Source of the DNA: Conidiobolus incongruus B7586
Lineage: Eukaryota; Entomophthoromycota; Entomophthoromycetes; Entomophthorales; Conidiobolaceae
Direction of reading: 5' to 3'
NCBI GenBank assembly: GCA_000697335.1
Contig: JNEM01009543.1
Coordinates: 1 to 45,587 of the forward strand
DNA: 45,587 bases
Below the pieces are notes generated by a model. That model was not told the DNA's origin. It ran no database searches and saw nothing but the letters and a program-made list of their open reading frames with translations. How positions within the stretch are numbered: position 1 is the first letter of the stretch; each line of letters starts with the position of its first letter. The translations under genes were made by a program, and so were the position numbers. This document shows positions 1-11,378 of this stretch, in pieces.

Positions 1-44
1 AAAATTAATATTTAATCAAATAATTATTTATTTTCTTATTTATT

Positions 45-64
45 ATATATATATATATATATAT
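45..64. repeat. (AT)n microsatellite
   Basis: A pure alternating AT run of about 20 bases. It is ordinary simple sequence for such an AT-rich genome. Confidence 0.85.
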
Positions 65-90
65 TTATTTATAATTAATAATATATTTGG

Positions 91-120
91 AAAATCAGAA
101 ATTAAAAAATTTCTGATTTT
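91..120. repeat. Perfect palindrome, 13-bp arms
   Basis: AAAATCAGAAATT at 91-103 is followed by four A and then its exact reverse complement AATTTCTGATTTT at 108-120. The right arm is the same string found just inside the left end of the mariner element (5143-5155). It could be a remnant of a fold-back (MITE-like) element or two joined transposon ends. No gene is attached to it. Confidence 0.6.
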
Positions 121-124
121 TTTA

Positions 125-1819
125 ATATTATGATAATAATAAATCAAATTATTAATCTTGCTTTATAATATTTCAGGATATTATATCTTGAAGTTTATTA
201 GCTTTTTAAGATGTTATAATATAATATCCAAAAAAATCTCTTTTTTTTATGACCCCTGGGTTTAAATATTACTTTGTGTATTATACAGGATTTGATTAAA
301 ATCTAACAAAAATAACAAAGAGTAATCTTTAAATATGGATCAGCAAAGCTATTCTCAATTACAAATAATATTGGCTTAATTATCAGATCAAAGAAAACAA
401 TTATTTGTAAATGCAACATATATATTTAACTATTATAATTTAATTTTGTGAATTTGAATAAATTATTTTTAAATATTATCTCAAAATATTAAAAATTTGA
501 TCATTTTATAGATGGAATAATTTATTTTTTGTTGATCATATTCAAAACCAGATTGCTATAATTATACATATTTCTCCAAATTTATTATCACCTTTTACAC
601 TCTGTAATATAGTAATTTGAATAGGTATTCTATTATTGTAGTCATTTTTTATTAATATAAGGTTAAGTGTTTATAATATATTAAACAATATATAAATATT
701 CTGAATAATATCGAAATTATTTCAAAGTTGTTTTAGATCTAATTAAAATAAATTTTTAATTAATATACAGTTATTTAAAATTTCAAAAATTTTATAATGT
801 CAGATATCTTCAATAATACTATTAATTCTATATTCAAAAATTTAAGAAGTTTACCCTATTCATTGTTGTTTTTGTAGAAATAATTTTACATTGTAATCCA
901 ATGTTGAATCTTCTTTTCATTGGATTATTAATACTTTTTGGTACTATGTGTAAGTGTGTATATTAGGGAGTTTAGCAAAAAATATTTAAGCTGTGAGGGA
1001 TAGAACGATTGAGTAAGGAATCATGAAAGAGACTTAGAAGTCGTATGATAATATAAAGAAAAGATAGAGATTAATTTAGGTAAGGGCTATCCTTAATGTA
1101 GTTAATATTTTGAGTGAAAGAATAAGTTTATGTCAAATTATTTGAATTGGCTGATTAATAAAATATAGTAATTTTATCAATATACTTACAATATGAAATG
1201 ATCGAATTACACTTGAAAAGCAAAATAATTATGATTTTTGATTGAATCGCAGTTATAATAATTTGAGATGTGGATAGTATTTATTCATACAATTGTCAAA
1301 TATAATATTTCATCGTTTCAAAATTTTCTATAGAAAATTCCTAATAACATTTGGAAAATACTTTATATATCAAACCAGAGTTTAAGTATCACCATAATTT
1401 CCAATTGGTTTGGTGGTATATATATTACTCCAAATTACTATTTCATAATAAACCATATATTAAAAAATTTAACTGAGTTAACTACCAGTATAATAAATAA
1501 TTTTCAAAATTATTATTCTTAAATTGGTGAAAATTTTCAATAATAATAATAATAATAATAATAATTCATCTATTCCATAAATTATCAATAATATTATAAA
1601 TTTCTCTCTCAATATTTCAAATAGTAAAAACTACTGGTGTACTTCATATTATAATAGAACTACTTCTCAAAGCTTGATCACTAACATTCCATATTATGGT
1701 CAAACTATTCAAATGCATAGATGACAACTATATCAGCGGACTTTCAAGACATATATGTCAAAACTTGTACAAAGTAAGAAAAATCTAGAATTGACGATAG
1801 ATGAAATACTCCGCAAATT
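125..1819. other. Gene-poor stretch with weak decayed frames
   Basis: No intact gene is visible. Short hydrophobic open stretches occur around 334-400, 513-660 and 798-1010 on the plus strand. They are interrupted by several stops and could be remnants of a membrane-protein gene, but I could not assign a family. A TAA microsatellite lies at 1541-1565. Confidence 0.4.
1541..1565. repeat. (TAA)n microsatellite
   Basis: About eight tandem TAA units. Simple repeat. Confidence 0.85.
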
Positions 1820-2672
1820 TTGAGACGAAGTTCAAGTTTTATTGAAACTATTTTGTCAAGAGCATTATTGAATATTTCCCTGAAGATTGTCACTTCTGGA
1901 GACATTGTAAACCAATTCAATCTCTTGAGATTTGGTCAAAAAATAAAAGTGAACCTCAAAAATTCTCTACTATTCCTATGTGATGCTCTGCTTTATGGTA
2001 CACCTAAATCTTATTGCTATATTTTTTGGAAGTTTTTAAATACTTAGAAATATAAATTGATTGTTATCGAATATAGGAAATGTTCAAAACTACTATTTTA
2101 AACTGTATTGAGGATCAGTGCCAATCGAGTTGTATTGTGTGGAAACAATACAGGCGATGCGCTCGCTACAAATTTTTGCCAATTTTTGAGAAAGACTAGT
2201 AGTCCAAAAGTTGCTGACTCTATTCTTTGGTCGCCATTGATATATATGGCAAAATCCCAGCCTAGCTACGTTACAGAATATGCTTTGGATGCATGCTATA
2301 AATTCATTAATTCAGATGAATTCGTTTGGGAAAATCAGTACTATTTGAAAGCAGTCTAAGTCGATTGGTAACATGCACACTTCGCCAGAAATTCGGAGAA
2401 AGTTGGAAACTTCAGACTTTTTTAACATTTTTGTCTAGTTTTGAAATGGCCAATGTTTCCCCCTTGTTGAAAGGTACTTCAGGCCGTTTGGCATTTCGTC
2501 TCATCCTGAAAGGAGGGTCAGAAGTGTGTTGCGATGAAGCTGTCTTATACTACAATAAAAAATGGAATACAATGCTTAGAAGACCATATATTTGCAATTT
2601 GCATTCTGTCACTCTCAGATTTTATGAGCAGACACCCACATATCTTTGGTATTACTATTTTATCAACAACTA
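1820..2672 (+). pseudogene. Broken alpha/beta-hydrolase (HSL/esterase family)
   Basis: Pieces in several plus-strand frames together resemble hormone-sensitive-lipase-like esterases (alpha/beta hydrolase fold 3). About 2059-2088 reads IVIEYRKC, equivalent to the family's 'ALDYRxxPE' strand. About 2108-2356 is an 83-codon open stretch running from the nucleophile elbow through the LWSPLI segment to a tryptophan/asparagine-rich lid region. The family's catalytic GDSAGG motif appears as GNNTGDA (about 2141-2161), so the serine nucleophile is lost. Stops and frame changes split the rest, and the C-terminal part (about 2580-2672) still resembles the last strand of the fold. The N-terminus is not recognisable. 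It lies tail to tail with a related broken copy at 3115-4300. The gene is dead; the family assignment is fairly secure, the substrate unknown. Confidence 0.7.
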
Positions 2673-3114
2673 GATCTAGCTTCAAAATGGTAGAATAATT
2701 TTCTAATGTGCAAATTTAAACCTAATCAACCACCATCTAATAATAATTACAGCGTCACATCACTTAACCGTGAACTTAAGAATTAAACGACATTGACTTT
2801 TTTCAAATCATAACAACAATTTCCTAATGACTCATTGCTAGAATTTTCCAAATTATGAATTATTATACGATATTTGGTCAAGTTCATAGAAATAATTAGT
2901 TGATTTAATGTTACTTCAATTTCTTAATTAGTTGGTAACTCATGTGTTAAACTAGTCAATATACTTTAATAAATTAATAAATTCAATTCAAAAGCTTATA
3001 ATAATAATTTACTTGATTGAAAACTTAACGGCTGGTTTTTATAAGAAACAATAATTAAATGATATCTCAATAGAAGTTACTACTAACAAAATAATATCTA
3101 TTTTCAAAAAATTT
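2673..3114. other. AT-rich spacer between two broken esterase genes
   Basis: This lies between the 3' ends of two convergent hydrolase pseudogenes. No open frame, RNA gene or repeat is apparent. Confidence 0.5.
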
Positions 3115-4300
3115 TCAAATTATATTGAATAGTTTATTTTCTATAGCTCTAATTCTTTGGAATAATTTGCTTGATTTGTCATAACTGACACAGAAATTCA
3201 CCATATCCAGGTACAAATCAAAATTTTTCAAGAATGGGTAATGGTTTGTTAGCTTGATCCTTGTATGGTACAATATCGTCAAAATTGATATTCAATTTTA
3301 TTTTGAGGATTAAAGCAGTTAATGATAAAGCTATTGCAGCGTTTTAGCACAGATCCAATTGGGAATTTAATGAAATGTACATCAATACGTGTGACATCTC
3401 TTTGCATACAGGAGAGTAAAGCTAGATAATGGATACGGGTATTTCTTACCCTTCATGGTTTTGTACAATCGTTTGGAATAAATTATAGCTTCATGCCTCA
3501 GGTCTTCAGCACTTCCTACAATAGTGAGATTAGATGTCAAATCGTTCAAGTGAGCATTCAGCATTGGCAAAACGGTGGATTATTGAAGAAGATTATAAGG
3601 ACACACAAAACTACTATATTATTCGATACGCTGTCTAAATCCTGATAGTATCCATAATATGCTATGCAATTGAATATGTATATCAATTGTTGTGGTTCTT
3701 TTAGAAACTATCATGATTTATAGATTTTGACATAATATCCCAATTCATTTCGGTAGCAAGGTTGGGTTGCAATCTAGTCATGTCGGTGGATGGCGACAAT
3801 AGCAGTATTTCAACAGCGTTCGGTTAGTTTGCTTTCTTCAAGAAGTAACACACTCTTGTGGAAAGGCCCCCTCCTGCACTATCTTCTCCCAAAAAGACTT
3901 AATCTTGAGATATTCCCAATGCATCTTCAGTTACTAGAGATGTGATATACTGCCACCTTAAAAATGTATCTTCAATGTGGCTTAACTCTGTAAATTCGGG
4001 ACATTTCCTATAGTCCAACGCAATCATTCTGCATTCCGAAGAATTTTCAATTCTTAATAATATTGAATAATATAATTTGACAGTCATAAACAATAGATCA
4101 TCTCCGTGGAAATAGTAAAGCATTCTCGTAGGTCTAGCACCACAACTATTGGGTATCAGCATATGAATTTCGAGATTTTAATACTTTGACCAATGGTGAT
4201 GACGCAGCATAGAGTATTCTTCATATTCTCCTATACAAAACTTTTTAACCAATTCTGACCCTCTACATCGAAATTTTTCAGGAACAAACTTAACTACAAC
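3115..4300 (-). pseudogene. Broken alpha/beta-hydrolase (HSL/esterase family), second copy
   Basis: On the minus strand, fragments in order match an HSL-type esterase. About 4290-4180 carries an N-terminal stretch (KFVPEKFR...). The segment 4162-3899 contains YYFHGDD, where the family has the oxyanion motif HGGG, and then ALDYRKCPE. About 3900-3850 reads GEDSAGGG, a near-intact nucleophile elbow in another frame. The segment 3570-3382 (VGSAEDLRHEA...) matches the strand that normally carries the acid residue. About 3260-3120 looks like the C-terminal helix. The pieces are separated by stops and frame changes, and some gaps may be old introns. HGGG is altered and the frame is not continuous, so it should not make an enzyme. 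It is in inverse orientation to the copy at 1820-2672. Confidence 0.75.
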
Positions 4301-5125
4301 CTACAATCCCTAATCCCTGGAGCAGAATTCTTTTGATTGAACATTTTAAACTTTTCTAAATATTTTATAATGTGGAATTCTAGCATAACTTTTATCAGTT
4401 GTACTATTATGTGAAATTTTAAAGACTACGATTGTTTAAGAGGACAAAGATTAAAGTGTATTACTTCGGTTTTTAGCGGGGTACCTTATATTTAGGAGAA
4501 ATATCAGTGAGGTCATATTCAAAAATATGATGATTATAAAAAATTCTTATACCATTGGAAATCTTAAGGTATTCTAAGGGTATAAATATTAAATTGACTG
4601 ATGTTTATATTTTTTAATAACATTATATTAGATAGAGTTTGGCATTAACATATTTTTATTTAATTTTTAGTATATTCCACTGTATGTTGTTTGTTTATTA
4701 AATGTAGTAAATTATAAAATTTCTCTGATTATAAGTGCTTCTATGGCAATGGTTAGATCAAATGAATTAGCTATTGAGGTTGAATTTCATCTTAAAGTAT
4801 TTCAAAATTTGGTTTGGAGAAATTAGTTACAAATTTTACCAATTGACGTCAGTGTAGGCTTGGTTAATTGGTATGAACAAAATAAAGGATATTATATAGC
4901 AATATTCAATAAAATGTATAAAATTATTAATACAGTTTGAGTTTATTTAAACCAACAAAAAAGCTTCAACATATATGGAATGAATATAACATATTTTTAT
5001 ATTGATGTAAAAACTATGCTATACCATTTTTGGAATATATTGTTCATGGGAAAAAATTACTTGGTTAGAATCTTGAATTTAAATAATAATCCTTTTTATC
5101 AGATAATATTACCTTGAATTTAAAA
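4301..5125. other. Intergenic, nothing recognised
   Basis: AT-rich sequence between the second esterase pseudogene and the mariner element. I see no coding stretch that resembles a known family. Confidence 0.5.
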
Positions 5126-5145
5126 TAATAGGAAATTTTTTAATT
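5126..5145 (+). repeat. Candidate left inverted end of the mariner element
   Basis: TAATAGGAAATTTTTTAATT matches, with a few differences and a one-base shift, the reverse complement of 6379-6399. The match is imperfect and partly low-complexity. Confidence 0.45.
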
Positions 5146-5218
5146 TCTGATTTTTCAAACATATTATTAGTTTGAAATAAATAAATATATATAAAGTTAA
5201 TAGGAAATTATATATTTT

Positions 5219-5242
5219 TAATATATATATATATATATATAT
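5219..5242. repeat. (AT)n microsatellite
   Basis: A pure AT run inside the left part of the mariner element, before its transposase frame. Confidence 0.85.
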
Positions 5243-5295
5243 TAGTTTTTTTGATTAAAAAATTAACTTTTTAAAATTGGTTGTTTAATTTAATT

Positions 5296-6320
5296 ATGTT
5301 TAAACTAAATAGTGATCATCAAAAGTTTTTTATTTTAGTATCAGTAAAACTTAACTATAAACCCTTTAAAATTATTTAAAATTTACAAGCAGCTTTTAGT
5401 AATGAAGCATTATCTAAATCAACAATTTATCACTAGGTAAATTATTTTAAGGCTAAAAGAGAAACTATTCAAAACTTGTTAAAATCTAAAAGACTAACTT
5501 CAACTATTATTCTTTTAATTGTAAATAGAGTGAAAAAATATATTGAAAAGCACTTTTTTATTTCAGCTAGAGAATTATCTAAGCACTTTAATATTAGTTT
5601 TACAAGTATTTTATATATTTTAAAGTTTAAACTAAATAAATAAAAATATAAAACAGGTACCTTATAATTTAACTAAAGTTTAAAAAAAAGCTAGAGTAGT
5701 TATTGCTAAACAAAACTTATTGAAATATTACTAGAAGCTTAAACTTTTACAGCAAATAATTATAATTGATGAATCTTAAATCCCTATGTATAATCCTATA
5801 CTAAAACACAAATCAAGATGCTAAATTAATCTAAATCAACCCCCTTTATAAATCCCTTTAAATAAACATTTTGTTAATAAGCAAATATTAATTATTATAA
5901 TAGATTATAATAGTATATGCTATTCTTATTTAGTTCCTAAAGGAAAATCAATTAATAGTAAACTATATATTGCTTTTTTAAATAAAAGTATTTCTAATTG
6001 GTGTTCTCAATATAATTTGAGAAAACCTATTATTTTACATGATAATTGTAAAATATATAAATGTAAAGCTGTAAAAAACTTTCTAATTAAAAATAACTGG
6101 AAAAAACTACTACATCTAGTATATTCCTTTGATTATAACCTATGTGATTATAATTGCTTTAGGCAATTAAAAAACCAGCTTGCAGGAAAGAAAATTTCTG
6201 CAGGAAAATTTAATTGGTTTGTGAAACATCAAATTTCAGTCTTTAATAAGAATTGTTTTTTAGGTATTAGAAGTTTGCTAAAAGTATAGCAAAAAGTTAT
6301 TAATAATAAAAGAAACTACT
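5296..6320 (+). pseudogene. Mariner transposase, degenerate
   Basis: A frame of about 340 codons, the usual mariner transposase length. The N-terminal part (about 5300-5640) looks like the paired helix-turn-helix DNA-binding region (SKSTIYH, then ARELSKHFNIS). The catalytic triad is still readable: first Asp in IIDES (codon 5768-5770), second in LHDN (6041-6043), third in CDY (6146-6148). Ninety residues separate the first two and exactly 34 the last two, the DD34D mariner signature. The usual YSPDLxPxDY motif is altered to YSFDYNLCDY. Several TAA/TAG codons interrupt the frame, mostly where Gln or Trp would be expected, and there is a frame change near 5655. The last 90 codons (6017-6289) are open. 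Confidence 0.85.
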
Positions 6321-6378
6321 AAATTTATATTATATATTTATTTTTATATATCATATATTCAAATGTTTATTTATTTTT

Positions 6379-6399
6379 AATTGCAAAAAATTCCCATTA
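6379..6399 (-). repeat. Candidate right inverted end of the mariner element
   Basis: AATTGCAAAAAATTCCCATTA, read on the minus strand, resembles the left end at 5126-5145. It lies about 60 bases beyond the transposase stop, a normal mariner spacing. Confidence 0.45.
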
Positions 6400-7046
6400 T
6401 TAAAAATATAGAGTAATATTATTTTATTAATATTTTTATTAAATATATTTTCAATCAATTCAAATAACAATTGTCAATAATATAATAATAATTTTAGTCA
6501 ATTAAAATAATCATTCAAAATAACACTATTGAACCAGGTTAGTTGATCAAATGGAACATTTTAAAATATTTATACTTCCAAAAGAATATATTATATTAAT
6601 ATCAATTAAACAAAATTTTAGTAATAAATTTATATTAATATTTTTTCAAAAAAAAGTTCTTATATTTTTAACCAAGTACTAATTCCATCCTAATAATTCC
6701 ATTTATTATAAAATTTGTATTACGGAAAATATATTATTCCTTCTTCTATTTTTAGTATAATTTAAATAATTTCTAGGAAAATGATGAATTAATATAAATT
6801 TGAATAACAAATAAAGTTATATGCAAATAAAAACACTGATTAATAATAATGACACAATCTCAAAATAGAAATATCTATGCAATTTTAATTGAATGACTCA
6901 AATAGTGTATTTTAATTTGATAATGAGTTATTTAATACGTCATCTATTTTTTTATATAAATATTAAATCTTTTTAAAATTTTAATAAAATTTTATAAAAA
7001 AAAATTATAATACAAAATTTTAAAATTTAAAATTAATTTAAATATT
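6400..7046. other. Upstream region of amidase 1
   Basis: Very AT-rich. A TATA-like TTATATAAA sits about 90-95 bases before the amidase start (around 6951-6960) and may serve as core promoter, though such strings are common here by chance. Nothing else is recognised. Confidence 0.35.
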
Positions 7047-8690
7047 ATGACAATGGTGAATTTAATCGAAGATGAGATTCAAAAGAGTTCAGCTTTGGAA
7101 ATAGCTAAAAATATTCGTTCTAAAAAGTGGACTGCAACACAAGTCATGGCAACTGTCATCCAGTTATCAAAACAAGCACAAGATTTCACTAATAGTGTCG
7201 TACTTTGGCAAGACAAAGAAGCCATGAAAGCCGCAGAAGGTCTGGATAGCAGAATTAAAGCTGGAGAAGAGTTCCCTGAGAAAGAATATCCATTTTTGGG
7301 TGTTCCTATATCTGTTAAAGATTTCTTTCATGTCAAAGGCTGGCCTACTTGGGGTGGTTACAAAAAAGCTGGCAAAGTAGTACAAGAAGAGGAAGCTACT
7401 ATTGTAACGGTTTTGAAAAAGTTAGGATGTATCCCATACTGCAAAACTAATGTCCCTCAATTTGGTTTAGCAACTGAAACTGCCAATCCTGTATTTGGGA
7501 CCACTACGAATCCATTCAATCCTAATTTTACTTCTGGTGGTAGCAGTGGTGGTGAAGCAGCTTTAATTGGAGCCCAAGGATCGGTATTAGGTATTGGAAG
7601 TGATATTGGTGGTAGTTTGAGAGTCCCAGCTAGTTTTTGTGGAATTTATTCATTCAAACCTACTCCTGGAAGATTTCCAAATTACGGTCAAATGTCAATT
7701 ATGTCGGGTCAGGATTCAATCAATTTTACGTCAGGCCCTATGGGAAAAAGTGTTGAGGATGTTGAAGCTATGTTTCGATATGTGATCAAATCTCAACCTT
7801 GGAAATTTGATGGCTATTGTACCAAGACTCCATACGATCCATACACCCTTAAAAAAGACCAAAAATTCAAAATTGGATATATGGTAAATAACAATCTTTT
7901 TCCAGCGACTCCATCTTGTGAGAGAGCAGTTTTAGAAGTAGTTGAATTATTAAGGAATCAAGGTCATGAAGTTTTTGAGTTTGATTTACCTGGAATTACC
8001 GATGCTTATCAGATAACCAGTCGTATTTTACTTGCTGACGGTTTAGAAAACGCTAAAAGGCACATGGGGTGGTATGAGACTTATTCGGCATTAACCGCAC
8101 CTGTTGTTAGAACTCTCCAAATTCCCAACTTTATTGCTAGAGGATTACAATTTTTGTTCACTAATATCCTTGGACAACACACTTTAGGTGATATTTTGGG
8201 TTTTTCAAATCTACCTTCTGTCACCACACTCTGGAATTACCAAGAGAGGAAAAATGATTTGAGTATACAAGCACTTAAAGCTTGGACTAAGACAGGAGAG
8301 GAAGATGGTCATCAAATGGATGTTTTAATATGTCCCGTTAGCGCAATGCCTCCTCAGAAGCACAATACTTTCATGTACATTAGTCCAACCCTTTGGCCCT
8401 GCATGATTTTCAACTTGCTGAACTATCCTAGTGGTGTGATCCCAGTAACTAAAGTAGATCCTGACTTAGATAGATTAGATAACGTGGATGAATGGCTCAA
8501 AGAGAAATTACCTAAAGATTATAATGGAGGAACTTGGGCCCAAAAATTATGTTATTCGTTTTATAATAGCAAAGAAATGGCAGGACTTCCAATTGGGATT
8601 CAAGTTGCTGCCAAAAAATCAGAGGATGAAAAGGTGCTAGAATTTATGAAATACATTGATGGTTTGATTAAAACTCATCAAATCAAATAA
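7047..8690 (+). CDS. FAAH-like amidase-signature hydrolase, copy 1
   Basis: A single intronless exon of 547 residues. It belongs to the amidase-signature family and looks closest to fatty-acid-amide-hydrolase-type members, which cleave amide bonds of lipid amides. The Lys-cisSer-Ser triad is complete: Lys91 (ISVKDF), Ser166 in GGSSGGE, and the nucleophile Ser190 in GSDIGGS, with the family's usual 24-residue spacing between the serines. The oxyanion loop IGGS is canonical. The C-terminal third holds a conserved LICPVSAMPPQ segment and SKEMAGLPIGIQV, both typical of the family. A hydrophobic stretch near residues 350-380 could be a membrane-facing cap as in FAAH; no signal peptide or N-terminal membrane helix is seen. 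ATG at 7047 is followed within two codons by another Met, so the exact start is soft. First of three tandem copies. Substrate unknown. Confidence 0.92.
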   Translation: MTMVNLIEDEIQKSSALEIAKNIRSKKWTATQVMATVIQLSKQAQDFTNSVVLWQDKEAMKAAEGLDSRIKAGEEFPEKEYPFLGVPISVKDFFHVKGWPTWGGYKKAGKVVQEEEATIVTVLKKLGCIPYCKTNVPQFGLATETANPVFGTTTNPFNPNFTSGGSSGGEAALIGAQGSVLGIGSDIGGSLRVPASFCGIYSFKPTPGRFPNYGQMSIMSGQDSINFTSGPMGKSVEDVEAMFRYVIKSQPWKFDGYCTKTPYDPYTLKKDQKFKIGYMVNNNLFPATPSCERAVLEVVELLRNQGHEVFEFDLPGITDAYQITSRILLADGLENAKRHMGWYETYSALTAPVVRTLQIPNFIARGLQFLFTNILGQHTLGDILGFSNLPSVTTLWNYQERKNDLSIQALKAWTKTGEEDGHQMDVLICPVSAMPPQKHNTFMYISPTLWPCMIFNLLNYPSGVIPVTKVDPDLDRLDNVDEWLKEKLPKDYNGGTWAQKLCYSFYNSKEMAGLPIGIQVAAKKSEDEKVLEFMKYIDGLIKTHQIK

Positions 8691-9795
8691 CCAAATTAGC
8701 TGAACTTTTGATTAATGCAATGATTTATATCCATATATAACTCTTGGTTAAAAATAAAAATATCAATATTCTTATCGAAAAATATCACTGCTTCCACATA
8801 TGACAACTATTACAAAAAATACATTTTCATTGATACTGCAAATGTTTATATAAATTGATATCTACTTAGTTAAACCTTAAATTTCATGCTACATAACTTA
8901 AATTCATCCAATTGTATTATAATAATTATATTTTGAATTTTAAATATTTGATATCTAATCAAAAAAATGCTTTATAAATCAATAATAAGTAAAAGATTAA
9001 TTAATAATTATAAAAATTTTATGATTTTTTTAAAATAAGCGTCAAATAATATATATAACTGAAACATGATTTCTGAAATATCATAATTAAAATTTAATTC
9101 AAACGTATAATTATAATATTGAAAGATAAGTAAATTGATGATGTAAATATAACATAGATTATTCATTTGAACTATTTCAACAAGAATTTTTATCATATCC
9201 AATAAAAATGCTGTTAAAAAATGTAGTAATATTTTTGAATCAATTAAATATATGATACTCAAAGTAAAATGAAATATTGTTATATATAAATAATTAGAAA
9301 TTATAGTGATTTGTTAAATTTAAATCTACAAGTCTAACTTTAAAAAAATATATTATTTTCCATTGACCACTAATTAAAATATTTTGTTCAATTTTATTAG
9401 TATAATTGAGTTAATAATATTAAATATTTAATATGTAATATTGATATTGACATAATTAAATAAGGAATATATTGATTATATTTAATTATTCTTTGTGCAT
9501 TTCCCTGCTCATAATATTATTTTGATATTGTTCAGTTTCAAATATAAAATTCATATTATTTGCAAAAATTAAACATGTATAGTATGATTAATATTGCTTT
9601 GGTTATTAGGAACATATATTCAATTAATTTGAATTCATTAATTTTATAAATATACAATAATTTTTTCTGGAATACAAAATTTTTTTGAGTAAATTATTTG
9701 TAGTCAAATCCAGTCACATGATGAAATAAATAAAAAATTGTTTCGAGTTAATTTTATAAGTCTAGTATTCTTACAACAATTATGAAATAAATTGT
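8691..9795. other. Intergenic between amidase copies
   Basis: Very AT-rich. A minus-strand open frame at 9008-9262 is low-complexity (Ile/Leu/Tyr/Phe) and looks like a chance frame. No other feature seen. Confidence 0.5.
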
Positions 9796-11378
9796 TTGTC
9801 TACTATGCATAAATATAATGCTATTGAAGAAGAAATTCAAGCGATTGCAGCTTTGAAAGAGGGTAACAAGGTTCGCTCTGAAGAATGTGCTGCGAAGCAG
9901 GTAATAGAGAAAGTGATAAAGATACTAAAACGAGCTCGCGAATTGAGCAACAATGTGATTCTGTTAAAGCAGCAGGAGGCTTTGGAAGCTTCTGAACACT
10001 TAGACATTGTTATTAAAGCTAGTTTTTCATTCTTAGAAGCTGAGCATTCATTTTTTGATGCTCCATTCCAAGGTTGGCCAATTTGAACGGTATATCGCAA
10101 GTTGGGAGAAGTGGTGCAAAAAGAAAATGCTATTTTGGCCATAGTGTTAAAAAATTAGGATGTATCCCATACTGCAAAACTAATGTCCCTCAATTTGGTT
10201 TATCAACTGAAACTGCTAATCCTGTATTTGGCGCTACCAATAATCCATATAATCCTGCATTTACCAGTGGAGAGAGCAGTGACAGTGAATGAGCATTAGT
10301 TAGAGCTCACAGTCCTATTCTCGAAATCGGAAGCGACTGAAGAAGTAGCCTGGGAATCCCAGGTAGTTTTTGTGAGAGCTATTCATTGAAACAAACTCCT
10401 GGAAAATTCCCAATAACTGGTAATCACAATTATCTCTCAGGTCAAGAGTCGACACTTACGGTACCAGGTCTAATGAGGAAGAGTGCTGACTATTTAGAGA
10501 CAGCATTTCGAAATATGCTTAAGTCTGAACCTTGAAAAATAAATCGCGAGTCAATTAAAATTCTTTACAGACAATTGGAGTTATCTAAAATAGACACAAT
10601 AAGATTGGATGTGTTGTAAATAATCAACTATTTTTGCAACTCCTGCTTGTGAATGAGCAGATTTGGTAGTCAAATTATTGAGAAGTCATTGTCGTGAAGT
10701 ATTTGAATTTAATTTACCTGGAATGGCTAATGCCTATAGGTTAGCGGCATCAATTCTAGCTGTACATGATCTAGAAAATGCAAAATAATTCGTGGAATGG
10801 AATGAGCCATACTTCTGAGTGAAAGTTGTACTCATTAGAAGCTTTGAAATTCTGAATTTGGTGATTCAAAGTTTTTATTTGGTTCTTGCCAGTATTTCTG
10901 GAAAAGGCTTTAAGTGATATTTTCAACTTTGTAGTACCCCTATACGTTGTCGAATTGAGGAACCATCAAGAGCAAAACAATCTTTGGGTGCTTGGAATAA
11001 CACAGGCCTTGATGGTAATGGGAAGGATATTTAAATATTGCCTGCAGTCGTATTGCTTCCTTAAAAGTATAACAATTTCATTTAGGTTAGTCCATGTCTC
11101 CAGCCTATCATGAATTTAAATATGCTCAACTATTCCAGTGAAGCGATTCTTGTGACTAGAGTAGAAGCTAATTTAAACAGATTGAATGAGACTGACCAAT
11201 GGTCGTAGAAGTTGCAAAAAATTATAAAGGAGGAGCTTGGGCACAGATTTTATGGTATTCACTTTATGATATTAATTAAATGACTGTGTTATTAATAGGA
11301 ATTCGAATTGTAGGCACAGAATCCGAATATGAAAGAACCTAAATTACTATGAGGTATATTGATGTTTTGATATTATAA
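9796..11378 (+). pseudogene. Broken FAAH-like amidase, middle copy
   Basis: This aligns along its whole length with the flanking amidases: an N-terminal helical region (9800-10070), the Lys-region segment lost or altered, KLGCIPYCKTNVPQFG (10153-10200), a GESSDSE remnant of GGSSGGE (about 10265-10290), a degenerate nucleophile loop (about 10325-10370), and a C-terminal end near 11378. Many stops and shifts interrupt it, and both catalytic serine motifs are damaged, so it cannot be active. Most of it looks nearer to copy 2 (12356-13999), yet 10155-10202 is identical base for base to 7422-7469 of copy 1, which suggests gene conversion or a mosaic origin. It still carries an N-terminal open stretch of 96 codons. 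Confidence 0.9.

Larger units (their letters stand above)
5126..6399 (+). mobile_element. Dead mariner-type DNA transposon
   Basis: The 1.27-kb length, the single transposase-like frame and the imperfect inverted ends (5126-5145 against the reverse complement of 6379-6399, sharing the pattern TAAT-R-GGAA-T-run) fit a Tc1/mariner element. Both candidate ends begin with TA, which suits insertion at a TA dinucleotide. The transposase is a pseudogene with several in-frame stops and at least one frame change, so the copy is not autonomous. An (AT)n run lies inside the left end at 5219-5242. Exact ends are uncertain because the flanks are so AT-rich. Confidence 0.75.

Noticed and set aside
5296-6320. 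Reassignment of TAA/TAG to Gln, suggested by the mariner stops
   Set aside because: Conserved genes in the window end at TAA, TAG and TGA at the family's usual C-termini and use CAA/CAG for Gln, so the code is standard.
9008-9262. An 84-codon minus-strand frame
   Set aside because: It is made almost wholly of Ile, Leu, Tyr, Phe and Asn, as random AT-rich DNA gives, with no G+C rise.
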